Assembly (NCBI GenBank): GCA_949130485.1
Contig: OX422194.1
Span: forward strand, 3,670,199 to 3,734,198
From: Agelas oroides
Lineage: Eukaryota > Porifera > Demospongiae > Agelasida > Agelasidae
Reading direction: 5' to 3'
DNA length: 64,000 nucleotides
Shown: positions 56,002 to 64,000 of the stretch, one piece after another
Layout of the letters: the number at the start of each line of letters is the position of its first letter
How positions within the stretch are numbered: the stretch's first letter is position 1
The notes under the pieces: generated by a model
Database searches by the model: none
What the model was told of the DNA's origin: nothing
Seen by the model: the letters and a program-made list of their open reading frames with translations, nothing else
Program-made: the position numbers and the translations under genes

Positions 56002-56891
56002 AATAACGCGCAGGAGGCCTGGTAATTATCACGTGATGTATGCCACTGTTACGTCACACATGCTAGTTAGTAAATTTTGTAGCCTCGTACCCAGGCGAAC
56101 GATGTCTTGGGAACGAGACTGGAATTATTATGCAGCAGTAGCCACGGTATCGATCGATAGCGTATGGAAAGAAATAAAATATGTAAAGCGCGAAGAACGA
56201 AGAGCAAGCTAGTGTTATAGCGACTTCAAAACCAACCTCTGGAACCGTTAGCAACAGCTGGTCGCGCTCCAGGTTCGTCATACAGCTTCTAGCGCTCAGC
56301 AACCGTCAACTTTCACTCTTGTTTCCATTCGAGCGTCCTTTTCCTCGCGTTCTGTTCTTATTCGTCTTCGTCTAAACATGAAATTCGTTGGATAAACGTC
56401 CCGCACGAGCTCCAGTCCGGGGAGTCGCTAAGTTGACCCAACTCCATGTGGTTACGTCATCTATTGAATATCCATAAGTAACCCGCCGCGCGCACTTACG
56501 GAGACTGTATACCGAGCCAACGATGACAGGTATTCACACCAGAGGAAAAAAAAAAAGTACACCTAGTGCATTCCCTGGCCCAGCCCTAACCCTAACCTTT
56601 AACCATTTAGCCAACAAGCCACAACAGACAACCAGCGCACTAAGTACCGCTTTCTGCAGCATGCAGTTGAGCGCATGCAGTTGTGCGCATGCGTAAGGAG
56701 CCAGTGCAAATTAACCTTTGAACCTCTGACGTCACCACATGGAGTTGGGTCAACTTAGCGACTTCCCTCCAGTCCGTCCAAAGTCGGCTTTGTGCAGTTG
56801 CCTCGTGACGTAGCGAAAAATATTAAAGTTATGTTATTACGTCAGTGGCATACATCACGTGATAATTTTTACCAGGCCTCCTGCGCGTTAT
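56002..56891. mobile_element. Third-layer MITE with AATAACGCGCAGGAGGCC ends
   Basis: The left arm AATAACGCGCAGGAGGCCTG, ATCACGTGATGTATGCCA is matched inversely at 56833-56891. It contains a small degenerate TAGCCTCG hairpin (56080-56118) and the fourth-layer element. Confidence 0.8.
56423..56763. mobile_element. Fourth-layer MITE with AGTCGCTAAGTTGACC ends
   Basis: AGTCGCTAAGTTGACCCAAC and GTTGGGTCAACTTAGCGACT are exact inverses and continue through CCATGTGGT. The interior holds CCCTAACCCTAACC and CATTTAGCCAACAAGCC, shared with the partial copy at 58540-58770. Confidence 0.9.
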
Positions 56892-57539
56892 TCGTACTGC
56901 AAACGACGATAGCTGTGGTGGAGGACTGGGAACGAGGCTACTATTATCTATGGTTGAACGCATAGTTGGTTGAACAACGCGCCTTTCTGTTTTAGTCCTA
57001 TTTCGATTACGTCATGCTTACGTAGAAAAGATACCAGGCTAGGCTCACGGGTGTTTCATTGCATTGGAGACATAGCGCAAACATTTCCGGTACACTACAA
57101 GTAGTCATGGAAGCCTTCGCATCGTTCAGGCACCATGTTGCCAAGGCACCACTCTTGCAACCACGCATGGTATAGCAAATATCTACTTACCTAGATCTGA
57201 TTCGTCCCATGCAAATCACCATGGACACATCCGCGCAGCAGCTGCTATGGGCTAAGTGAACTGCGCATGCTATAATTATCACCCTACGCAAACCGTCTAC
57301 GCGAAGGAGCTGTATGGTTTCCCCCACTAAAAGCTGAAAGTTTTTACAACTACAATTTATGCGCAAAATTGTAGTAAGAAGGCGGTAGGTACTTCACTTC
57401 CCAATGTATTATAGTCAACTTATAATTTTTGGGGGGGAGTAGAGAAAGCATAAAATACCATCAAAATCAGTTAGCTTGCTGGGTGTGTGGAAAGGCACGG
57501 AAGGAGTATGCACAGTGTAAATAAAAAAGTACAGTAATT

Positions 57540-58060
57540 TGTTGTGGCAAAGGACGTAATTCTTTCCCTACGGATATCTTGCTTATATATGGCGAACTTT
57601 TACGTTAGATGTGAAGTAATGACAGGGTACCCCTCTGGTGACTCATGAGTGAATGTAAATGAGATTCACAGCCAATTATGTAATGAATATACAGAGATTT
57701 ACCTTTGAGGCAAAGGACGTAATTCTTTCCCTATATAAGGATATCTTGCTTATATATGGGGGAGTTTTACGTTAGATGTGAAGTAATAACAGGGTACCCC
57801 TCTGGTGACTCACGAGAGAATGTAAATGAGATTCATAGCCAATCATTTGATAATTTACAGGAATATACTTTTTGAGGCAAAAGACGTAATTCTTTCCCTA
57901 TATAAGACCACATGTGCATACTTTTTGGGCATTTTACATACAATGAAAGCACGTAATTCTATCCCATGAGTAACCCATGGTGCGAATGACGTAATTCTTT
58001 CCCATGAGTGACTCATGGGAATGGTAACGTAATTCCTTCCCATGAGTGACACATGGTCTT
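57540..58060 (+). repeat. Tandem repeat of about 165 bp, then shorter derivatives
   Basis: The unit with GGACGTAATTCTTTCCCTA, GGATATCTTGCTTATATATG and GGGTACCCCTCTGGTGACTC occurs at about 57549 and 57714, and a partial third at about 57882. From 57950 a 30-bp derivative, ACGTAATTCTTTCCCATGAG, is repeated three more times. Confidence 0.88.
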
Positions 58061-58539
58061 TTTCTAAGTGACCCACTTGTGTTGTATGTGGGAATGCTCG
58101 TGTGAGGCGCCACAGCTATCCTATCACGCTTTCCCAGTGACCATGAGAAGCGTGCCTTGTGGCTGAAGGTGTTCCAGCTGAGGAGCAGTTCAAGCCCCAC
58201 TATTGAGTATGTTCTCGACATTTCCGTGATGGCAATCCGCAGAAAGGGCCCGACATAGGTCTAGGAAAGCGTTTTGCTTCTCCAGTGAAGAAGGGAGCCC
58301 CTAGTACCAATGTGTCAGACTCCGTGAGCTGAATAGCTGCAGGGTAAATACCAGCCTAGTTGCTGCTCGCTGCTTCAGTATCGATATCAGACTTTGTTGC
58401 GCAGTGCTCGCTCAAGCAATTGCTCTCGTTCACACTTCCAATAACGTTGCTAGGATCCTAGTGGCATCCACCTAAGTAGAGTAAACGGTATGCTGGAGTT
58501 GCGCACGAGGTTCAAAAAACTGTATCATTGCAATTGGGA

Positions 58540-58770
58540 GAGTCTAAGTTCACCACGATCCATGTTGTGGTTACGTCATTATTGAATATCCATAAGTAAT
58601 CCGTCGCGCACTTACCGAACCACCGAAGACGAAGGTGTTCACCACACTTATAAGACCAGGGGGAAAAAAATTCAACTAGTGCATTCCCTGGCCCAAGCCC
58701 TAACCCTAACCTTAACCCTTACCCTTAACCATTTAGCCAACAAGCCACAACAGACGACAAGCACACTATT
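58540..58770. mobile_element. Partial copy of the 56423 MITE family
   Basis: It matches the left two thirds of that element (GGTTACGTCATTATTGAATA, TGCATTCCCTGGCCC, CCATTTAGCCAACAAGCC), with an extended CCCTAACC run. The right arm is missing. Confidence 0.75.
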
Positions 58771-58821
58771 CGGTTAATGTATGTGAGCTCTGTGGGGACA
58801 AAGTCTGCAGAGAGTTTTTCA

Positions 58822-58919
58822 TAGCCTCGTTCCCAGGCCTCCCCCGTTTTCGTTCTTCGGTTTGCGTTCAGTATAATACACGTGCGGAAGAGCGCGAAAA
58901 ACAGGGAAGGCCTGGGAAC
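58822..58919. mobile_element. Truncated TAGCCTCG hairpin MITE
   Basis: It begins TAGCCTCGTTCCCAGGCC, carries the GTTCTTCGGTTTGCGTTC interior of the 38896 copy, and ends GGCCTGGGAAC without the final CGAGGCTA. Confidence 0.75.
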
Positions 58920-59185
58920 ACCTATCACGTGCGACGTCAGGTGGAGGTGAACACAGTGGCAATGCAAAGACAATGCATAATTAGCACAATGTCCAGACAG
59001 TGCTAGCAGCCTTGTCACCAGATTCACACCTATGGAGTCAAGGGACTATGGCAGTTAAACAGAGGCATGCAGACCTCTGACTGGTTGCATTCACACCGCG
59101 CCACCACCCGGGAAACCCCAACTGTTGGTCCCCTTGGCCAGTCTCCTTCCGTCACAACACACACCAACACACAAACAGACTGCAG

Positions 59186-59432
59186 ATAGTCCAGGCGAAT
59201 ACACCCTCGGTAGATGTCTCTTACACTTTCATGTCTTGTTAGGTCAATGTCTCGTTCAGTGCACATCGATACTCAGGAGCTGCCACCTCCGCGTCGTCTG
59301 TCAGTAGTAACTGAGCGTCGGGCGTTCTCAAGCCCCCTGCGCCTGGGACTTCTGGAGAGGCAAGCCTCTCTTCCCCTCAGTCTTGGTACGGACGCAGACT
59401 ACCCAAGACCTGTTGAGCGCCTTAAGTCTTAA
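59186..59432 (+). CDS. Candidate terminal exons of an unidentified gene
   Basis: A 24-nt mini-exon (59186-59209, acceptor CTGCAG, donor gtagat) and a last exon (59260-59432, acceptor GTTCAG, stop TAA) both fit phase 1 and together would encode DSPGEYTL joined to VHIDTQELPPPRRLSVV and on to VERLKS. The last exon is CpG-rich and its Arg/Pro/Ser composition looks coding. An upstream partner could be a phase-0 piece at about 58237-58320 (LGKRFASPVKKG) or the exon at 35789, but no complete join is demonstrated. No protein family was recognised. Confidence 0.33.
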
Positions 59433-59904
59433 GTATAATACATATTTATATGCGCATACGCGTCGTTGCCCTAACAACACCCTAAATTAACCCTAACCCA
59501 ACCAATCAGATTAGAGCTTTGAAACGCACTTCGGTACTGCATGTGTACTGTAGCCCAACTTTCCCGCTCGCAGTTAGAAAAGATCTGCAGTAGCCCAGGG
59601 GTTAAAGTCAAGCCTGATAACACGGAAGTATAAATATTTCCGTAAAACCCGCGTCCAAATTCGAAAATCACCACCCCCAGACAGCCTCCTCGATTTGTGA
59701 CCTGGGAACGAGCCTAGGCTAAATGTGTACGTTATGATGACGTCATACAACCGTTCGTGTACGTGTATACGTACACACAAAACTACCGAGCACAGTACTG
59801 ACAGACGTTGTCGTTGAAAGCTTCTCTGTTGTACAAAAACGTTGCCTCTGTATTTGCCAGCGTCGCGCAAACCTATTAAAGAAGTAACAAGTCTGTCTGA
59901 GAAG
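59433..59904 (+). promoter_or_regulatory. Upstream region of the KDM4-type gene
   Basis: This 470-bp stretch between the candidate terminal exon and the demethylase ATG has raised CpG content near 59740-59900 and CRE-like ATGACGTCAT at about 59733. It should hold the promoter. No TATA box is evident. A half-copy of the MITE end (GACCTGGGAACGAGCCTAGG) lies near 59700-59717. Confidence 0.4.
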
Positions 59905-60529
59905 ATGGCTTGGCGGTGGGAGGAGGGCGGCGTGATGTGTTTCACGCCAACTATGGAGGAATTCCGCGACTTCTCTCGTTTCATTGAGTATATGGAAGAA
60001 CAGGGAGCTCACAAGTGCGGTGTCGCCAAGGTAAAGCACTGGGATTTGGGTTTTGTATGTTAATGGTCTAAGCGTTTGTCGTGCCGGGTAGTCAGCTGTA
60101 GTTGGCATTCGACGATGACATCCTGTACAGTCAGTCTTCCTCCTACACAAATTTTAGGTTATTCCACCAAAGGAATGGCGACCCCGCAAGTCCTATGATG
60201 ATATTGGCTCTCTGCGTATCAGCACCCCCATTTCCCAGTTTGTCACGGGGCAGCAGGGGGTGTACCAGCTGTACAACATCCAGAAGAAGGCCCTCACCTT
60301 CAGTGAGTATGCAGAAATGGCCAACAGTGACAGGTATGAAGAGTTCTAGTGCAGCAGCAGTGGACACCATCTTAGAAATTTTGCTAGTGACAGAACTCTA
60401 CATGCTATGCATGTTAGGGTGTGGCTAGGGCTGGGTTAGGGCTGTTGTAAATACTGTAAAGCATGGAGGATAACGGTCTTATGTTGTTAAACAGCTAGTG
60501 GCACATACCCTGTGTGTGCATGCGCAAGT

Positions 60530-60587
<58 letters not shown>

Positions 60588-63486
60588 TGCGTGTTTCAGT
60601 TACCCAAATTTTTGGCAAGTTAGGTATGAAAAGCACCATAAAATAGACAAGGAATTGATAGCATCTATACACTTGGATAGTGGCAAAATCGGCTCCATTC
60701 TTAAATTTGGCTGCATTTTTGTTTGACTTCAACATCGTAGCTGGATATAATACACAAGGCCTGGTTATGCATTCTCACAACTCCACCCAAGGTCAACATG
60801 TGATCACCACCAAGACAGAGAAATGACACGGCTCAATCATTGGTTAGAGTCTCTCAAAGCAAATGAGGGAGAGTTATGACGAACTCCACCAGTTAGAAGA
60901 GCTTGATGGTAAATTGTGGAAGAGTATGGTAGAGCCAGGAAGAGCTATAGATTTGGTCTAGTGGGGTCAGTATGGTAGAGCCAGGTAGAACCATGGTACA
61001 GGGTACAGCCAGGTTGGATGTCTTGATCTTCAGCCACACCCACTTTGGGTGAGACCACTAGATCTCTAGTTAGCCTCTTTCACAGGCTCTCCCCTTGCCC
61101 CAACAAAAAATAAGGGGAGAGCCTGGGAACGTGGCTAATCTCTAGTTGCAAGTACACAACTGTTTGGACCTGTTGACCCATAGTTAGTGTGAATGTGCAG
61201 TGCTTATCTTGTATACCAATGAGTAGTAGAACCTCCCAATCCATGTGTGATAAGTTTCACATGTGAGATACGAGGCACTCCCACTTGACACTACAGTTCA
61301 TTTCTCTACTTATAGTGGTCAATAATGAGCCTGATTATACAATGTCTCAAAGATGTACTCATCCAAGATTTTTGACCAATTAACTACTGAGACGTGTTTG
61401 CAGCCAGTATATAGTATTCACACACTTCTGACAGGTACAAGCCTCCCAAGGCAAAGGACAACGAAGAGTTGGAGCGAAAATATTGGAAGAATGTGACCTT
61501 CAACCAGCCACTGTATGGCGCGGACATCCCGGGTACCCTCACTGAGGCGAATGTGCAAGAGTGGAACATCAACAGTCTGGACACCATCCTGGACACAGTC
61601 CCTCGGGAGTATGGGGTACACATCCCTGGAGTGAACACTGCCTACCTCTACTTTGGGATGTGGAAGACCAGCTTTGCCTGGCACACAGAGGACATGGACC
61701 TCTATAGTATCAACTACCTCCACTTTGGTGCACCTAAACAATGGTGGGTTGGTGGTTGTAAGGGTGTGGGGCATTTGTATCTTATGACATGGGTGTACAT
61801 GATATGTGTGATAACATGTGATGTGCAGTTTTATCTGTTGTCTTGTACCTCTTAGGTATGCCATCCCACCAGAGCACGGCCCAAGGCTGGAAAGACTTGC
61901 TAAAGGTGAGGAGTACATATTTCTAAAGTATATGGTGCTACTGTGAGAGATACATATGCCATCTTGTCATTAGGGTTCTTTCCGGACTGCTTTGAAGAGT
62001 GTTCGAGCTTTCTGCGGCACAAGATGACCATGATCTCTCCTTCCATTCTGAAGCAGTACTCCATCCCTTTCAACAAGGTCAGTGCGTTTGCACCCTCCCT
62101 TGTGGAGGGGCTGATAATAGTGCGATAATAAACCCAGCTGTTTATTGTGACCTTAGGTGGTGCAGGAGGCTGGCAACTTCATCATCACCTTCCCCTATGG
62201 CTACCATGCTGGCTTCAATCAGGGTCTCAACTGTGCTGAGTCCACCAACTTTGCCTCCCTGCGGTGGATCGAGTTTGGAAAGAAGGCCACCCAGTGCCAC
62301 TGCAGAAAGGATAACGTCAGGATCAACATGGAGCTGTTTGTAAAGAAGTTTCAAGTAGGATGCCTCCTCCTAACCTCCCCATTCTTATTTTGGACTTATC
62401 TCTGTACCTTTTTTGCTCCCTTCTCTCTACACATCTTCCTCAAGGCCACCTCTGTTCGCACTCCTCTCTGCATGGCCGTTTCCCTCTTTCTGTTTTTCCT
62501 CTCCTCTTTCCCTTGCCGCTCCCCCTCTCCCCTTCCCTCTCTCTCTCTCTCTCTCTCTCCTTCTTTTCTTTACCTCTCCTCTCCTTCTCCTCCCTCCCCT
62601 CTCCTTCTCCCCACTCCCCTCTCCTCCTCCCCCCTCCCCTCTCCTTCTCCCCCCTTCCCTCTCCTCCTCCCCCCTCCCCTCTCCTTCTCCCCCCTCCCCT
62701 CTCCTCCTCCCCCCTCCCCTCTCCTTCTCCCCCCTCCCCTCTCCTCCTCCCCATGGCTAGCCTTGTTCCCAGGCCCAAAAAGGAGAAGGAGGAGGAGGAG
62801 GAGAAAGGCCCTGGTTTCAGCCATTTATGCATGTGCGTAATCGCGCCTCCGGATACTATCGATATACTTCTGTGCATTTGTGATGCCTATATTGTTACAC
62901 TGTCCGTAGATTTTTCATGGTAGCAATGGCGTGCACAGAACTTACTGGATTGTGTGCATCCAGTAACGGATTTGAAGCTTTAAATGCAAGCTGTGAGCTG
63001 CCATGGAGTCAGTTGACGAGAAGAAACCACTACCTCTGGCATAACCACTGCAAGAGATAACTTGGGCTTTCATTGCACTTCTGTCTGCCCTCTTTCTGTT
63101 AGAGCTCTTCATTAATGAACAGTGCAAGGCTGTTCGCCAAGACATTGAAGTAGAGGCCTACTTATGCTAGCTAGGCTAGTTGGTAAACAGCGACGTCATA
63201 CAATCGACCATGTGACTTTGTTTGAAGGCGTCATTAGCACCCTCCCACTGATGGACACATGCTAAAATCAGTGATAATTAAGCGCATGTGTGAATGGCTG
63301 AAACCAGGCCCTTTCTCCTCCTCTCCGGGCCTGGGATCAAGGCTACTCCATGGCTGTTTCTCTCCAGGGAACATTTTACCTCCTATACCTCTTACACAAG
63401 TTATTTCTTCCACCTATGTAGCCAGAACAGCAGAGTGAGGACTCGAAGGAAAAGCTCACCCAGCCTCAATTACCAACTTCTGACAT
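59905..63486 (+). CDS. KDM4-type JmjN/JmjC histone demethylase (3' partial)
   Basis: Seven exons are visible: 59905-60030, 60158-60333, 61435-61743, 61856-61905, 61974-62077, 62157-62354 and, less surely, 63422-63486 with a donor gtatgt, after which the gene leaves the window. The start is the first in-frame ATG. JmjN (residues 11-52) has [15 protein letters not shown]. JmjC keeps every metal and cofactor residue I can place: iron ligands His184, Glu186 (AWHTED) and His272 (YGYHAGF), 2-oxoglutarate Lys202, and the KDM4-specific zinc site Cys230, His236, Cys302 and Cys304. Phrases such as [11 protein letters not shown] and [13 protein letters not shown] are near-identical to vertebrate KDM4A-C. 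The enzyme removes methyl groups from H3K9me3/2 and H3K36me3/2 in the nucleus. PHD and Tudor domains, if present, would be downstream. It is expected to be catalytically active. Confidence 0.93.
60527..60596 (+). repeat. (GT)n and (GCGT)n microsatellite
   Basis: About 20 GT units are followed by five GTGC units, in the KDM4 intron between exons 2 and 3. It can form Z-DNA and is likely polymorphic. Confidence 0.97.
61071..61137. mobile_element. Hairpin MITE with exact 9-bp target duplication
   Basis: TAGCCTCTTTCACAGGCTCT faces AGAGCCTGGGAACGTGGCTA. ATCTCTAGT is directly repeated on both sides (61062-61070 and 61138-61146). It lies in the KDM4 intron before exon 3. Confidence 0.92.
62529..62756 (+). 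repeat. CT-rich polypyrimidine tract
   Basis: After (CT)n at 62538-62560, a 20-bp and related units (CCCCTCCCCTCTCCTTCTCC) are repeated about ten times. The strand asymmetry can support triplex (H-DNA) formation. The long Pro/Ser/Leu ORFs here are artefacts. Confidence 0.95.
62758..63345. mobile_element. 588-bp Mutator-like MITE in the KDM4 intron
   Basis: TAGCCTTGTTCCCAGGCC at the left and GGGCCTGGGATCAAGGCTA at the right are inverted, and the arms extend about 80 bp (AGGCCCTTTCTCCTCCT, GAAACCAGGCC, CGCATGTG). CCCCATGGC (62749-62757) and CTCCATGGC (63346-63354) form a 9-bp duplication with one mismatch. A minus-strand ORF within (62942-63145) has no recognised family. Confidence 0.88.
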
Positions 63487-64000
63487 GTATGTTTGCTCTA
63501 TGTACACATGCAGGGAGATGTGGATCATTGATAGTTTAAGCCTCTAGCAATAAGCATGCTGATGGTTCCTAAGGTGATAGTTTCCATAGAGATTATAGTT
63601 AGTAGTAGTATGTAGGAGTATGTATTGTATAGACCTAGTACTACAAATACCCAGTGCATGTGTAAGGTCACTAGAGAGTGGGGCTCTGCACCCTTCCATC
63701 AGCTATAACTTAGGAATGAGGCTAAAGGGTGGCATCAGCTGAAACTGTCAGCTTAGATGCACCACAAATTAGCATAGTTGGTGTAGCTTTTGTCACTTGC
63801 ATTGCTAAACGTGTGCAATAAACTTGGTATCAAGTCAGGTATATGGGACTTTCATAGCCACTTCACTTGAATGGAGGATGTCATAAACATGTCTGTTGTG
63901 TTAGTATACTCCCCAATGCTTACCAGGTGTTCAGTAATATAAGAGACATTTTTAGAGAGGCTATTACATGACAGTGGTGAGCACCACAGCAGTTAGGTGT
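63487..64000 (+). other. Downstream intron or 3' region of the KDM4-type gene
   Basis: No further exon is evident before the window ends. An AATAAA (about 63820) preceded by GTGCAATAAAC could be a polyadenylation signal if the gene ended early, but the donor at 63487 argues for continuation. Confidence 0.4.

Larger units (their letters stand above)
55148..56940. mobile_element. 1.8-kb Mutator-like element (TAGCCTCG ends), second layer
   Basis: TAGCCTCGTTCCCAGTCCAC and GTGGACTGGGAACGAGGCTA-type ends are inverted for about 37 bp (CACAGCTATCATCG). CTATTATCT flanks both sides exactly (55139-55147 and 56941-56949), a 9-bp target duplication taken from the end of the host element. Interior ORFs (for instance around 55300-55760) have no recognised family, though CNTVVHAMECNRSMRLRKVC-type Cys repeats occur on the minus strand. 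Confidence 0.9.
54303..56953. mobile_element. CCATAGATAATAGAGC element, outer layer of a four-level nest
   Basis: It starts CCATAGATAATAGAGC and its terminal GCTCTATTATCTATGG is split by the insertion at 55148-56940. TTGAA flanks both sides (54298-54302, 56954-56958), a 5-bp duplication as at 41600-42468. Its interior at 54590-54700 (AAAGTGCACACAATTACTGC, CTGCTAATACTGTACCAGCA) is homologous to that element. Confidence 0.88.

Noticed and set aside
56580-56605. Chromosome end or fused telomere (CCCTAACCCTAACC)
   Set aside because: The run is only two or three units and recurs at the same internal position of a second MITE copy.
62360-62923. Overlapping ORFs rich in Pro, Ser and Leu (or Gly, Glu and Arg on the minus strand)
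   Set aside because: They lie in a CT-rich simple repeat within a KDM4 intron; openness comes from absence of A in the tract.

Overview
The window reads as nuclear DNA of an animal. Coding information is split into short exons with GT-AG introns, the genes are metazoan families (CIB calcium sensor, KANK, ULK3, glycosyltransferase family 92, KDM4 demethylase), and the intergenic space is full of eukaryotic transposons (LINE, Helitron-like ORFs, THAP/SWIM element, many hairpin MITEs). My best guess is an early-branching animal such as a sponge. The species cannot be fixed from sequence alone.

Layout. 1-2.0 kb: the last two exons of a CIB-family EF-hand gene (+). 2.0-9.1 kb: gene-poor, with a nested inverted-repeat element and a CpG-richer stretch that may hold the KANK promoter. 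9.1-19.1 kb: a KANK-family gene (+), one 4.36-kb coiled-coil exon followed by seven small exons that carry the C-terminal ankyrin repeats. 20.4-33.9 kb: a ULK3-type kinase gene (+) of 16 exons, kinase domain plus two MIT domains, whose introns hold many repeats. 34.4-35.7 kb: an intronless GT92 glycosyltransferase (-), convergent with ULK3 and divergent from an unidentified + strand first exon whose ATG lies only 58 bp away. 36-59 kb: a block of nested transposons. 59.2-59.4 kb: possible terminal exons of an unidentified gene. 59.9 kb to the end: the JmjN/JmjC part of a KDM4-type histone demethylase (+), running off the window.

The most striking object is an 8.7-kb transposon at 40884-49599. 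Its long terminal inverted repeats consist of an identical outer segment of over 100 bp followed by arrays of about 22-bp quasi-palindromes. It carries a decayed integrase-core transposase and, inside the right part, a 1.97-kb palindrome built from about 40 copies of a 41-bp GATC-containing repeat. A 5'-truncated LINE sits in its left array, and a MITE with an exact 5-bp target duplication sits in the LINE ORF, so the order of insertion can be read directly. A second nest (54303-56953) has four levels. One hairpin MITE family with TAGCCTCGTTCCCAGG ends has 9-10-bp target duplications at several loci, which points to Mutator-like mobilisation.

The host genes do not form an operon or pathway. 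They are ordinary neighbours, and the only likely shared regulation is the GT92 bidirectional promoter. Exon boundaries were derived by eye from splice consensus, reading frame and family similarity recalled from memory. No alignment was run.
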